Assembly: GCA_964398945.1 (NCBI GenBank)
Contig: CAYNOT010000004.1
Coordinates: 124,001 to 188,000 of the forward strand
DNA from: JBGTGG01 sp964398945
Lineage (GTDB): Bacteria > Bacteroidota > Bacteroidia > Cytophagales > Cyclobacteriaceae
DNA length: 64,000 nt
Reading direction: 5' to 3'
The position numbers were made by a program, and so were the translations under genes. Position 1 is the first letter of the stretch. Each line of letters begins with the position of its first letter. Below the pieces are notes generated by a model. That model was not told the DNA's origin and made no database searches. It saw only the letters and a list, made by a program, of their open reading frames with translations. Shown here one piece after another: positions 8,079-18,200 of the stretch.

Positions 8079-8867
8079 ATGAATAAATTATTTGTTGTAA
8101 AAATTGGTGGCAATGTGTTGGATGACCCAGCGCTATTGGAAAAATTCCTGTCTGATTTTGCTTCCATTCGCGAGCCCAAAATCCTGATTCATGGTGGTGG
8201 TAAAATTGCGACCAAGCTTGGTGATCAATTAGGGATTGCTTCCAATTATGTAAAAGGACGAAGGGTTACAGATGAGCCAACACTTGATTTAGTAACCATG
8301 GTGTATGGTGGTTTGGTCAATAAACAAATCGTGGCCACACTACAAGCACTGGGTGCGAATGCCTTGGGGCTTACGGGTGCCGATGGCAATATGATCAAGG
8401 CAACAAAGCGGCCTGTGAAAGAAATTGATTATGGGTTTGTGGGGGATATAACACCGGCTTCTGTAAACAGTGCCCTGTTGCACTTCTTGCTGAAGCAAAA
8501 CACAATTCCTGTTTTTGCACCGCTTACCCATGCGAATGGAAAAATGTTGAACACCAATGCGGACACCATTGCCTCGGTTTTGGCCATTGCGTTGAGCAAG
8601 CATTTTGATGTGCGGTTGATTTTTTGTTTTGAGAAAAAAGGGGTGCTTCGGCAATTGGAAGATGAAGGTTCGGTGATCACACATCTACATAAAAAGTTGT
8701 ATGCCGAATTACTACAGACCAATGCTTTTGCTGATGGAATCTTGCCAAAATTGGAAAATTCATTTGCAGCGATTGATGCCGGTGTAAAAGAAGTGTTGAT
8801 CGGGGAGGCAACGGGGCTGTTGCAAAACATCGGTAGGGAAACAGTAGGTACTTTGATCACACATTAA
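8079..8867 (+). CDS. argB: Acylglutamate kinase
   Basis: ArgB phosphorylates the gamma-carboxylate of N-acylglutamate. The start at ATG 8079 (MNKLFVVKIGG) is chosen over an in-frame TTG six bases upstream. Amino-acid kinase motifs include VKIGGNV at 6-12, LIHGGGKIATK near 37-47 and the nucleotide-site MLNTNADTIA near 155. It has 262 residues and lacks the N-terminal helix that carries arginine feedback in hexameric ArgB enzymes, so it may not be feedback inhibited in the usual way. The last A of its stop is the first base of the next ATG. Confidence 0.95.
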   Translation: MNKLFVVKIGGNVLDDPALLEKFLSDFASIREPKILIHGGGKIATKLGDQLGIASNYVKGRRVTDEPTLDLVTMVYGGLVNKQIVATLQALGANALGLTGADGNMIKATKRPVKEIDYGFVGDITPASVNSALLHFLLKQNTIPVFAPLTHANGKMLNTNADTIASVLAIALSKHFDVRLIFCFEKKGVLRQLEDEGSVITHLHKKLYAELLQTNAFADGILPKLENSFAAIDAGVKEVLIGEATGLLQNIGRETVGTLITH

Positions 8868-9925
8868 TGGAACTCCACAAAAAAGCCCTCGAATTATTAA
8901 TACAATTGATTGCAATACCTTCCTTTAGTCGGGAGGAGGATAGGACCGCACAAACGCTTTGTGAATTTTTTCAAAACGAAAAAATTCCTTTTCAACGCAC
9001 AGGAAACAATGTGTGGGTGCAGAATAAATATTTTGATCCATCAAAGAAGACGATTTTATTCAATTCCCATCACGATACAGTAAAACCAAATCCCGCGTAT
9101 ACACGCGATCCTTTTTTGCCAACCATTGAAGATGGAAAATTATTTGGGTTGGGTAGCAATGATGCGGGTGGCCCGTTGGTCTCCCTGATTGCTGCCTTCT
9201 TGCATTTTTATGAACGTGGGGATTTTAAATACAATTTTGTTTTAGCGGCAACTGCGGAAGAGGAAATCTCCGGTCCGAATGGTATTGAAAGTATTTACAC
9301 TTCGTTACCTGCGATTGATTTTGCGATTGTAGGGGAACCAACGCTTTGCCAGATGGCGATTGCAGAGAAGGGGTTGATGGTATTGGATTGCGTGGCCAAA
9401 GGCAAAGCCGGACATGCCGCGCGCGAAGAAGGCGTGAATGCAATCTATGAAGCGTTGAAAGATATTGAATGGTTTCGTTCGTATAAATTCCCGAAAGTAT
9501 CGGAAGCGTTGGGGGAAATGAAAATGACCGTGACGATTATCAATGCGGGCAAGCAGCATAATGTTGTCCCTGCTGAATGCCATTTCACCGTGGATGTCCG
9601 GGTTACGGATACGTATAGTTTGGACGAAACATTAAGTGTGATCAAAGCGAATGTAGCAAGTGAAATAACACCGCGATCATTCCGGTTAAATTCTTCCGGT
9701 GTTCCGAATGATCATCCATTGGTAACCGCAGCAAAAGAATTAGGGGTTGAATGTTACGGTTCACCAACAACATCCGATCAGGCATTGATCCCTGCGCCTT
9801 CAATCAAAATGGGCCCCGGTGATTCAGCACGGTCCCATTCCGCAGATGAATTTATTTTTGTAAGCGAAATCGGGCAGGGAATAAAAGCGTATATTGATCT
9901 GATCGAAACTCTAGGTAAGTATTGA
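8867..9925 (+). CDS. argE: M20 family deacylase of arginine synthesis (ArgE-like)
   Basis: A 352-residue dizinc amidohydrolase of the M20 family. Metal-binding motifs are visible: NSHHDTV near 66, GSNDAGG near 97, AEEE near 131, VGEPT near 156 and a late histidine in ARSHSADEF near 323. In a pathway with an acylornithine transcarbamylase the deacylation step comes after carbamoylation, so the substrate should be N-acetyl- or, more likely here, N-succinyl-citrulline, releasing citrulline for ArgG. The linear pathway with no argJ agrees with that. Overlap with argB by one base shows tight coupling. Confidence 0.92.
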   Translation: MELHKKALELLIQLIAIPSFSREEDRTAQTLCEFFQNEKIPFQRTGNNVWVQNKYFDPSKKTILFNSHHDTVKPNPAYTRDPFLPTIEDGKLFGLGSNDAGGPLVSLIAAFLHFYERGDFKYNFVLAATAEEEISGPNGIESIYTSLPAIDFAIVGEPTLCQMAIAEKGLMVLDCVAKGKAGHAAREEGVNAIYEALKDIEWFRSYKFPKVSEALGEMKMTVTIINAGKQHNVVPAECHFTVDVRVTDTYSLDETLSVIKANVASEITPRSFRLNSSGVPNDHPLVTAAKELGVECYGSPTTSDQALIPAPSIKMGPGDSARSHSADEFIFVSEIGQGIKAYIDLIETLGKY

Positions 9926-10013
9926 AATGAAATCGCCATTAAAATGTTTTGCACCCTAAAACAAGATAACAACTGGTGATTCTATCTGACCATTTAAATA
10001 AAATTATTAACAG

Positions 10014-11345
10014 ATGAAACTCTGGCAAAAAGATAAAGCATCCCTTGAAGCTGTTGAGAAATTTACAGTTGGTAAAGATCAGGAGATGGATATGTTCCTG
10101 GCACCCTTTGATGTGTTGGGATCGATCGCCCACATCATGATGCTGGAATCCATTGGTTTGCTGACTGCTGATGAGTTAAAAGAATTAAGGTCTGGGTTGA
10201 CCGCTATTTATAAACGCATCGAAAGCGGTGACTTTAAAGTAGAAGCCGGTGTGGAGGATATCCATTCACAAGTTGAGCTGGAACTCACAAAAAAATTAGG
10301 CGATGTTGGCAAGAAAATCCACAGTGGCCGTTCGCGAAATGACCAGGTGCTTGTTGACTTAAAATTATTTTTGAGGAATGAAATAGAGTTGTTGGCAGAT
10401 GAGGTGAAGGGGCTGTTCGATTTGCTTCAAACACAAAGTGAAAAATATAAGGAGCATCTTTTGCCCGGTTATACGCATCTGCAATTGGCGATGCCTTCTT
10501 CTTTTGGATTATGGTTTGGGGCGTATGCAGAAAGTTTGGTGGATGATGTAATCACATTGCAGGCAGCCTATCGGATTGTGAACAAGAATCCGCTCGGATC
10601 AGCAGCCGGATATGGATCCTCTTTTCCATTAAATCGGACAATGACAACTGAATTGCTTGGTTTTGAATCATTGAATTACAATGTTGTCTATGCACAAATG
10701 GGCCGGGGGAAAAGCGAGCGGATTGTAGCAAGCGCACTTTCTAATGTTGCGGGAACGCTTTCTAAACTTGCGATGGATGCATGTTTGTTTATGAACCAAA
10801 ATTTCGGTTTTATCAGTTTTCCGGACGAGCTAACCACGGGTTCAAGCATTATGCCGCACAAAAAAAACCCGGATGTTTTCGAGATTGTCCGGGGGCGTTG
10901 CAATCAGATCATGGCATTGCCAAACGACATTGCGTTAATGACCACAAACCTGCCTTCCGGTTATCACCGCGAGATGCAGTTATTAAAAGAATATTTATTC
11001 CCTGCTTTCGCAAATCTAAAAGATTGTATCCGCATGGTCTGGTTGATGCTTTCCAATATAGTTGTGAAAGAAAATTTATTGGAAGATGAAAAGTACAAAT
11101 TCTTGTTCAGCGTAGAGGAAGTAAATAAATTAGTATTGTCCGGGATGCCGTTTCGGGATGCATACAAACAAGTCGGGTTGGCCATTGAAAAAGGAGCATA
11201 TAATCCCGGTAAGAAAGTCAGTCATTCACATGAGGGAAGTATCGGAAATCTTTGTACAGCTGGGATTTCGAAAATGATGGAGCACGAACTTAAGGCTTTT
11301 AACTTTACGGTTGTCGAAAAGGCATTAAGTAAGCTGGTCAATTAG
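10014..11345 (+). CDS. argH: Argininosuccinate lyase
   Basis: ArgH splits argininosuccinate into arginine and fumarate, the last step of the pathway. The fumarase/aspartase superfamily signature GSSIMPHKKNPD (near residue 280) carries the catalytic serine loop, and HSGRSRNDQV (near 103) is the conserved substrate-binding segment. Length is 443 residues. It lies 88 bases after the deacylase with no terminator between them, so it probably belongs to the same transcript. Confidence 0.97.
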   Translation: MKLWQKDKASLEAVEKFTVGKDQEMDMFLAPFDVLGSIAHIMMLESIGLLTADELKELRSGLTAIYKRIESGDFKVEAGVEDIHSQVELELTKKLGDVGKKIHSGRSRNDQVLVDLKLFLRNEIELLADEVKGLFDLLQTQSEKYKEHLLPGYTHLQLAMPSSFGLWFGAYAESLVDDVITLQAAYRIVNKNPLGSAAGYGSSFPLNRTMTTELLGFESLNYNVVYAQMGRGKSERIVASALSNVAGTLSKLAMDACLFMNQNFGFISFPDELTTGSSIMPHKKNPDVFEIVRGRCNQIMALPNDIALMTTNLPSGYHREMQLLKEYLFPAFANLKDCIRMVWLMLSNIVVKENLLEDEKYKFLFSVEEVNKLVLSGMPFRDAYKQVGLAIEKGAYNPGKKVSHSHEGSIGNLCTAGISKMMEHELKAFNFTVVEKALSKLVN

Positions 11346-11440
11346 TTTAAATTGTAAATCTTGGTTTGTTTCCATCGTGGTTGTTTCGCCATGTAATATC
11401 CCTGCAATGAAATTGTTACAAATCCCTACCTAATAAAAGG

Positions 11441-11482
11441 CGGTTTGGAAAGCTGAATTTTCTATCTTTCCAGCTTAAACCG
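11441..11482 (+). promoter_or_regulatory. Imperfect hairpin in the leader of the symporter gene
   Basis: CGGTTTGGAAAGCTG (11441-11455) pairs with CAGCTTAAACCG (11471-11482) except for a three-base bulge, and ends 12 bases before the ATG at 11495. A TATCTTTC box resembling the -7 consensus lies in the loop (11463-11470). It may be an operator or a 5' UTR structure; there is no other support. Confidence 0.3.
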
Positions 11483-11494
11483 ACTTAAATACTT

Positions 11495-13180
11495 ATGGGA
11501 TTATCTACAATTGATACAATTGTTTTTATTGCTTACGCGGTGCTCATTTTAGGAATAGGCCTTTGGGTTTCACGCAACAAAGATGGCGTAGAAAAAAGCG
11601 CTGAAGATTATTTTTTGGCAGGGAAGTCTTTGCCCTGGTGGGCGATTGGTGCCTCTTTAATAGCCGCTAATATTTCCGCAGAACAATTTATCGGGATGTC
11701 CGGATCTGGTTTTGCGATCGGGTTGGCCATTGCTTCCTATGAATGGATGGCGGCCATCACCTTGCTGATCGTTGCAAAATATTTTCTTCCCATCTTTATT
11801 GAGAAAGGGATTTATACTATTCCGGGATTTGTTGAAAAACGTTTTGGTTCCAATCTAAAAACAATCCTGGCCATTTTCTGGATTGCCCTTTTTGTGTTTG
11901 TGAACCTGACCTCTGTTCTTTACCTCGGTGCACGCGCCATGGATACCGTTGTTGGAAATGGTGATGGTAGTTTGATGATGTACGCAATTATTGGGTTAGG
12001 ACTTTTCGCTGCTGCGTACTCGTTGTGGGGCGGATTATCTGCGGTGGCGTGGACGGATGTTGTTCAAGTGGTGTTGCTGGTAACAGGTGGTTTGATTACT
12101 ACTTTTATGGCCCTTGATAATGTGACCCCGGATGGTGGTATCATTGCCGGCTTCAAACATATTTTTGAAGTAGCGCCACAAAAATTTTCAATGATCTTAC
12201 AAAAAGGGGAAATCATTACCCCGGATGGAAAAGATGCATGGTGGGATTTGCCCGGGCTTTCGGTTTTGCTTGGCGGTATGTGGGTTGCCAATATTTATTA
12301 CTGGGGGTTCAACCAATACATTATCCAGCGAACACTTGCTGCAAAAAGTTTAGCAGAGTCACAAAAAGGAATGGTCTTCGCAGGTTTTTTAAAATTGATC
12401 ATCCCGTTGATTGTTGTGATTCCCGGTATCATTGCCTTTGTGTTGAATTCAGATGCGAATGGTGTGGTTTCCGCTGCCACTTCCGATCCAAGTTTCATCA
12501 AAGCAGATGGTTCCATTATCAATGACAATGCAGCTCCCTGGTTGATCAATAGTTTTGTACCTGTTGGATTGAAAGGATTGGTGTTGGCAGCACTTGCTGC
12601 AGCCATTGTTTCTTCCCTGGCATCGATGTTGAATTCAACCTCTACCATCTTTACGATGGATATTTATAAACCCTATATCAACAAAACTGCGAATGACAGG
12701 CAAATGGTTTTTATGGGAAGAAGTGTAGTGGTGGTAGCGTTGATAATTGCAATGATCATCGCACCGATGTTGGGAAATTTAGGGCAGGCGTTTCAATTTA
12801 TCCAGGAGTATACAGGAATTGTCAGCCCGGGAGTGTTGGCGGTATTTATGATGGGATTATTTTGGAAACGTGCTACCAACAATGCAGCAATCTGGGGAGC
12901 AATATTATCAATACCAATCGCCATGTATTTTAAAGTTGCACCCAATGGTTGGTCAGATGCAGCTATTTTTGTGAACATTCCTTTTATGAACCAGATGTTG
13001 ATCACCACTTTGCTTTCGATGGCAATTATTATCGGAATTAGCCATGTTGAAGGAAAAGGAGGAGTAGACGAAAAAGGGATCATTCTTACAAAAGGGATTT
13101 TTCACACCACTCCCGCATTCAATATTGGTGCGGTTGTGATTCTCATCATTTGTGCTGCACTGTATACGATTTTCTGGTAA
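11495..13180 (+). CDS. Sodium/solute symporter (SSS family, SGLT-like)
   Basis: A 561-residue inner-membrane transporter with about 14 hydrophobic segments. The SSS signature regions are present: AEDYFLAGKSLPWWAIGASL near 36-55, SAEQFIGMSGSGFAIGLA near 60-78, and SLASMLNSTSTIFTMDIY near 371-388. The overall pattern, including an aromatic WVANIYYWGFNQYIIQR segment, is closest to the SGLT group that couples sodium to sugar uptake. No sugar-catabolic genes are adjacent: the arginine operon is upstream and an ECF sigma/SusCD unit is downstream. The substrate cannot be assigned from the sequence. Confidence 0.92.
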   Translation: MGLSTIDTIVFIAYAVLILGIGLWVSRNKDGVEKSAEDYFLAGKSLPWWAIGASLIAANISAEQFIGMSGSGFAIGLAIASYEWMAAITLLIVAKYFLPIFIEKGIYTIPGFVEKRFGSNLKTILAIFWIALFVFVNLTSVLYLGARAMDTVVGNGDGSLMMYAIIGLGLFAAAYSLWGGLSAVAWTDVVQVVLLVTGGLITTFMALDNVTPDGGIIAGFKHIFEVAPQKFSMILQKGEIITPDGKDAWWDLPGLSVLLGGMWVANIYYWGFNQYIIQRTLAAKSLAESQKGMVFAGFLKLIIPLIVVIPGIIAFVLNSDANGVVSAATSDPSFIKADGSIINDNAAPWLINSFVPVGLKGLVLAALAAAIVSSLASMLNSTSTIFTMDIYKPYINKTANDRQMVFMGRSVVVVALIIAMIIAPMLGNLGQAFQFIQEYTGIVSPGVLAVFMMGLFWKRATNNAAIWGAILSIPIAMYFKVAPNGWSDAAIFVNIPFMNQMLITTLLSMAIIIGISHVEGKGGVDEKGIILTKGIFHTTPAFNIGAVVILIICAALYTIFW

Positions 13181-13198
13181 GCATTGATTTTTTATTTC

Positions 13199-13233
13199 AA
13201 CATTCGGGTTGTCAGAAGGCAACCCCGAATGTT
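13199..13233 (+). terminator. Hairpin downstream of the symporter gene
   Basis: AACATTCGGGTTG and CAACCCCGAATGTT form a long stem with one bulged base around an 8-base loop. It sits 18 bases after the symporter stop. The T-run after it is poor, so it is a probable but not strong terminator. Confidence 0.55.
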
Positions 13234-13317
13234 GAAAATTGTGTGCCTAATGAGGGATTGTGTACCTGTTTTCCACTTTCCAAAATACAGAAAAGATCAT
13301 TTTTGAACATTTTCAGG

Positions 13318-13349
13318 TTTGAAAACCACTTGATCACCGATTATTTTTT
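13318..13349 (+). promoter_or_regulatory. Promoter for the ECF sigma factor gene
   Basis: TTTG (13318-13321), a 20-base spacer and TATTTTTT (13342-13349) match the Bacteroidota housekeeping pattern TTTG-N17-23-TAnnTTTG with one mismatch. The predicted start lies about 35 bases before the TTG start codon at 13389. Confidence 0.5.
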
Positions 13350-13388
13350 CTTTAAGTTTAGCCTTCATTGCACTAAGCGCTATTTATT

Positions 13389-13964
13389 TTGAACACAAAG
13401 GGTGAAACAGAATCAATCATTTCAAGGGTTTCCCTTGGTGATGAAGCTGCGTTCCGACAACTCTTTGAATTGTATTCAAACAAGATTTTTGGTTTTGTAT
13501 TTAAACTCGCAAAATCAAGAATAATGGCAGAAGAAGTTGTGCAGGATGTATTCATGAAGGTGTGGATGAACCGCGAATCCTTACGGGATGTCGAATACTT
13601 TCCGGCTTATTTATCCGCGATTGCAAAGAACCACGCCTTTAACCTTTTAAAACGAAAGGCACTTGAAGAACAAGTAAAGCTTGTGTTGCAGCGGGATTTA
13701 CCCCAATCAAGTTGTGAAACCGAAGAGCGTGTGGCGTACCGTGATTATAATACTATCTTAAAGGAAGTGGTGAGTCAAATGCCACCTCAACAACAAAAGG
13801 TTTACAAGTTGTGCCACAAGAAAGGCCTTAAATATGATGAGGTGGCCGTAAAACTAAACATCTCCAGGCTTACCGTGAAGACCCACATGCAAAAGGCCAT
13901 CCGTACAATAAAATCCCATTTTGAGAGTGTGGTGAGCACTTTTCTTTTGATTTTCCTGAATTGA
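13389..13964 (+). CDS. ECF RNA polymerase sigma factor (FecI-like)
   Basis: A 191-residue sigma-70 family protein of the extracytoplasmic type. Region 2 spans about residues 18-90 (FRQLFELYSNKIFGFVF, then AEEVVQDVFMKVW) and region 4 about 120-175 (QMPPQQQKVYKLCHKKGLKY with an HTH ending in LTVKTHMQKAIRTIK). The first plausible start is TTG 13389. It is followed by a FecR anti-sigma factor and by a SusC transporter with an STN signalling domain, the standard layout of a cell-surface signalling system in which substrate binding at the outer membrane releases the sigma factor to transcribe the transporter genes. Confidence 0.93.
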   Translation: MNTKGETESIISRVSLGDEAAFRQLFELYSNKIFGFVFKLAKSRIMAEEVVQDVFMKVWMNRESLRDVEYFPAYLSAIAKNHAFNLLKRKALEEQVKLVLQRDLPQSSCETEERVAYRDYNTILKEVVSQMPPQQQKVYKLCHKKGLKYDEVAVKLNISRLTVKTHMQKAIRTIKSHFESVVSTFLLIFLN

Positions 13965-14041
13965 GCTACTGATTTTCCTGCATTTTTAATCTAAACTGAA
14001 ATTTTATCCGGTTTGGAGTACTCCTTTTTTGCTAGCCAATT

Positions 14042-14058
14042 GTCTATACTATATAGAC
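14042..14058 (+). promoter_or_regulatory. Perfect inverted repeat before the anti-sigma gene
   Basis: GTCTATA-CTA-TATAGAC is a perfect 7-bp inverted repeat between the sigma stop (13964) and the FecR ATG (14071). It may be an operator or a weak mRNA hairpin. Confidence 0.35.
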
Positions 14059-14070
14059 CAAACCGACTTT

Positions 14071-15081
14071 ATGAATAGTCCAAGGCTCACGCGCTTGTTT
14101 CAGCTTTACATTGATGGAAAATGCTCCGAAGAGGAGCGCGCAGAATTAATGCAGCTAATCCAATCCTCTGACAACGATTTGGAATTAAAAGAATTGATCG
14201 AGGCCTGTTGGCTGGAACGGGAAGGTGATCAAAAACTTTCCGTTGAGAGTACCGAGCGCATCATTTCAGAGATACTGTTGTCCCAGCAAAACACTCCGAT
14301 TTTTAAATCCGGAAAAAAATCAACGCCTTATTTTAAAATGGCCGCGGCTGTTGTGTTCCTGTTGCTATCGACTGCCATCCTCTTTCTTTTTGTTTTGCCA
14401 AAAGAAGACACGATTGAACTCCAGGCAAGTACACAACCTGCCCCAACAGAAGACCATCACTTTGTGAAATTGCCAGATGGTAGCGTGGTACTGCTAAATG
14501 CAGGAAGTTACCTGGATTATCCCACTTCTTTTGATAATTACCCTACCCGTGAAGTAACACTTCTGGGGGAAGCATATTTTGATATCAAGCATGATCCGAA
14601 CAAAGAGTTTATTGTTTATACAGGCAAACTTAAAACAACGGTTTTGGGTACTGCATTTAATATCAAAGCTTATGCAGGTGATAGCAGTATTACCGTTACG
14701 GTAACGAGGGGCAAAGTAAAAGTTAGCGATGATAAGCAAGTATTCGGAATTATAACACCCGACCAGGAACTGACATTTGATAAAGGGCACGACCGGGTAA
14801 AGCAACGTGAAGTTGAAAGCAAGGAAAGTATAGCCTGGACCGAACATGATATTTTCTTTGATGACACAACATTGGATGAAGCCATCACACACCTTGAATC
14901 CAGGTTTGATGTTGATATCGATTTCGAAAATGCAAATGCAAAAAATTGTCGTTTTACAGCAACATTTGTTGGCGGTGAAAATTTAGAACAAATACTAAAA
15001 GTAATATGTGAGTTTAACGGTACTGATTTCAAGGAATCAGGGAACAAGGTTTACACCATCACAGGAAAGGGATGTTTATAA
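14071..15081 (+). CDS. FecR-type anti-sigma factor
   Basis: A 336-residue single-pass inner-membrane protein. Residues 1-80 form the cytoplasmic sigma-binding part (SPRLTRLFQLYIDGKCSEEE), followed by a membrane segment near 88-110 (MAAAVVFLLLSTAILFLFVL) and a periplasmic FecR domain containing VKLPDGSVVLLNAGSYLDYP and EVTLLGEAYFDIKHDP. The C-terminal part has the DUF4974-like segment DDTTLDEAITHLESRFDVDI, which contacts the transporter's STN domain. The start at 14071 (MNSPRLT) is preferred to an in-frame TTG at 14029. It should hold the preceding ECF sigma factor inactive until the adjacent SusC signals. Confidence 0.92.
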   Translation: MNSPRLTRLFQLYIDGKCSEEERAELMQLIQSSDNDLELKELIEACWLEREGDQKLSVESTERIISEILLSQQNTPIFKSGKKSTPYFKMAAAVVFLLLSTAILFLFVLPKEDTIELQASTQPAPTEDHHFVKLPDGSVVLLNAGSYLDYPTSFDNYPTREVTLLGEAYFDIKHDPNKEFIVYTGKLKTTVLGTAFNIKAYAGDSSITVTVTRGKVKVSDDKQVFGIITPDQELTFDKGHDRVKQREVESKESIAWTEHDIFFDDTTLDEAITHLESRFDVDIDFENANAKNCRFTATFVGGENLEQILKVICEFNGTDFKESGNKVYTITGKGCL

Positions 15082-15121
15082 GGTTATTAAAATACAGGAT
15101 TATGTAACAATCAAAAAAAAT

Positions 15122-15178
15122 CCAAACCCCAACGCCAAGGGCGACAGGGTTTGGAAAGTCCGCACTACCAAGGGTAGT
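15122..15178 (+). promoter_or_regulatory. Two hairpins between the anti-sigma and SusC genes
   Basis: CCAAACCC (15122-15129) pairs with GGGTTTGG (15147-15154), and ACTACC-AAG-GGTAGT (15164-15178) forms a second stem. They lie in the 171 bases between FecR and SusC. They could attenuate read-through or stabilise the SusC mRNA, a known need where SusC is made in large excess over the regulators; this is inference. Confidence 0.45.
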
Positions 15179-15252
15179 ACTTCTTGTATCGACTGCAATC
15201 GATCCAAGCTGTTTTAAACAATTTGACCAATCACTTAAAACACTTTAAAATT

Positions 15253-18200
15253 ATGAATTTTTCTTTATCTCATGCAAATGGATGGCCTGTGTTTAATGGC
15301 CGGGCCAACCCTGCATGGCTGATTCAAAGGCAAACAATTTATCAGCTTATGCGTATTAGTTTAGTTTTTTTAATACTGTCTGTTTTTAGCCTGCAAGTTA
15401 TCCTGGCGACCCCGGCAAGTGGTCAGAGTGCAGAAACAACCGAATTGACCCTTGCTTTAAAGGGTGAATCGCTGGAAAGTGCCCTTAAGAAAATTGAGAA
15501 ACTTACCCCATTTCGATTTGTATACCGCACCGGGGATATCAGCTCAATAAGTGATTTAGACTTGCCTCAAGCAAAGCGGAAGCTATCCGAAACCCTTGAT
15601 ATTCTTTTGGCGGAGACTCCATTTACCTACCGCGAGCTAAAGAAAAATATCCTGATTGTCAGGAAGGATGCAGAAACTGCCCTTGTTGAAGGCGATGCAC
15701 ATACAGTAGGTGGGGTGGTAGCAGATGAGGCGGGTGATCCGTTGCCTGGTGTGAGTGTGGTACTGAAAGGGACCACCACAGGAACGGCTACTGATGGAAA
15801 TGGAAGATATGCATTAACAGTACCTTCCGGTGACGGTGTCTTGGTATTTTCCTTTATTGGATTTCATACAATTGAAGAACAAATCAACAACAGGACAACC
15901 ATTGATATTAAGCTTGAACTGAATGCAAAATCATTGGATGAAGTTGTGGTAACTGCCCTGGGCATTACACGTGAACAACGGTCTATCGGCTATGCCACCC
16001 AACAAGTAAAAGGTGAAAACCTAACGTTTACCAAAGAACAAAATGTAATAGGGTCACTTGCAGGTAAAATAGCGGGTGTCCAGGTTGTCGGTTCCTCCGG
16101 AGCGAGTATGGGCGGTACCCAGAAAATCAAAATTCGCGGTGTGAACTCCATCAATGGAAGTGACGCCCCGCTAATTGTTGTGGATGGAACCCCCATTTCC
16201 AATGCCAATTTTTCAGGGAGTGCCGGTGTGGATCTGGGAAACCTTGGGCAAGACATTAACCCGGAAGATATTGAATCGGTCAACGTATTAAAAGGCCCGA
16301 CTGCGTCAGCGTTGTATGGTTTGCGCGGACAATACGGTGTGATCATGATCACAACCAAGAAAGGAAAAAAGGGATCACAAAAAGTTACTGTTGAACTTAA
16401 CTCTTCTTTGATGGTGGAAAAGGCAGGCAACTTCATGCCGTACCAAAACCTGTATGGAGGAGGATCAAGCCAAAACTGGCGAACACTTCCAAACGGGGAT
16501 AAATATGTTGATATGGCCGTTGATGAAAGCTGGGGACCAAAGATGGATGGCACCTTGGTGCGGGATGTCTTTAGTTTCTATCCGCAAGACCCAACGTATG
16601 GCCAGTTGACACCTTTCGTTGCCCACCCCAATAATATCGCCGATTACTTTGAAACGGGTATCAATGCCAACAATGGTATTTCCGTGGCCGGGGGTAGTGG
16701 AAATTCGAATTTTCGGTTGAGTTTCAATGATACCCGGATTGAAGGTGTTGAGCCGAATACATTTTTGAGAAGGAACAATTTGGGGTTAAGTGCTGGAATT
16801 GATATCACATCGAAACTCAACCTCTCCACCAATATCAACTACGCAACGAACAATGCCCAACGCCCCTCACAAGGTTCTGAAGATGGATCACGTTATCTGG
16901 GTCAGTGGTTTCAACGCAATGTGGATATGAACCGGTTGAAAGACTATCAATATGATGATGGGACTATGTTGCATTGGAACCTTCGCAGACCGAGCACTGT
17001 AACAGGAGAGATTACAAATTTTAATCCCTTGTACTGGGAAAACCCTTATTTCCTTGCATACGAAAATCCTACTACTGATAAGCGTGACCGCTTTTTTGGG
17101 GATGTGGGACTTTCATACAAAGTGCTACCTGAACTTAAAGTCAGTGCTTTTATGCGTGGCGATATGTATACACAGAACATTGAATCTTATAAGGCTTTTG
17201 GTGGAACAGGAAATCCATACTATTCTGTAGGCAAATACCAAAACCAGGAAATGAATTATGAGCTTTTGGCGGAGTACAACACAACATGGGATGACTTCTC
17301 ATTAAATGCTATTGTGGGGGGCAACGTTTTTGATCGCAAGTACTCGTACTTATCGATGGCAACAGTGGGTGGGTTATCCGCACCGGGCTTTTATAATATT
17401 GCTGCTTCTATTGATCGTCCGGTAACTAATTCTTATGCGTTGAGAAGGCAAATCAGAAGTGGATATGCAATGGCTTCGTTTGGCTACAAAGGCACGTACT
17501 TTTTGGATGCCACCATTCGAAATGACAACTCCTCAGCCTTACCAACAAATAATAACTCGTACTGGTATCCGTCCATTTCTGCAAGTTGGGTGTTTAGCGA
17601 AATGCTGCAATGGGGACCTATGTCATTAGGAAAACTACGTGCAAGCTTTGCACAGGCTGGTTCCGATTTGGATCCTTATCAAACCACATCGTTCTACAAT
17701 GTAGGAACCGTATATGCAGGCACAACGAATGCCAACACATTGGCAGTGCCTGATAATTTAAACAACCCAAACATTAAACCCTCCTTTGCCAATTCATACG
17801 AAGCAGGGCTGGATGTAGGTTTTTTTCAAGGTAGGTTAGGTGCCAGTTTCACCTATTACAGGCAAGTGAACAAGGATCAGATCATTCAATTGGATGTGTC
17901 AGGAACGAGTGGCTATAGTACGGCCACTATCAATGCTGGTCAAATTGAAAATAGAGGATTTGAACTATCATTGACGGGAACTCCAATTAAAGCCGGTAAA
18001 CTTACATGGGATTTAATGTTCAACATCAGTAAGAATCAAAGTGAAGTTGTTGAGCTGTATCCCGGGATCAATGTATATGAATATGGAAGGACAACATACT
18101 CCGCTACTACCAGTTACCTGAATTCGTATGAAGGAAAACCCTTTGGAAGTTTGGTAGGCCAAGCCTATAAACGTGATCCGGCAACCGGTCAAAAATTATT

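Noticed and set aside
11495..13180. Assigning the symporter as the galacturonate importer of the pectin locus
   Set aside because: It is 16 kb away, has none of the five operators, and the locus has its own ExuT-type transporter.
15990..16553. A 187-codon minus-strand frame inside SusC
   Set aside because: Fully antisense to a well-supported TonB-dependent receptor; Pro/Ser-rich composition typical of a shadow frame.
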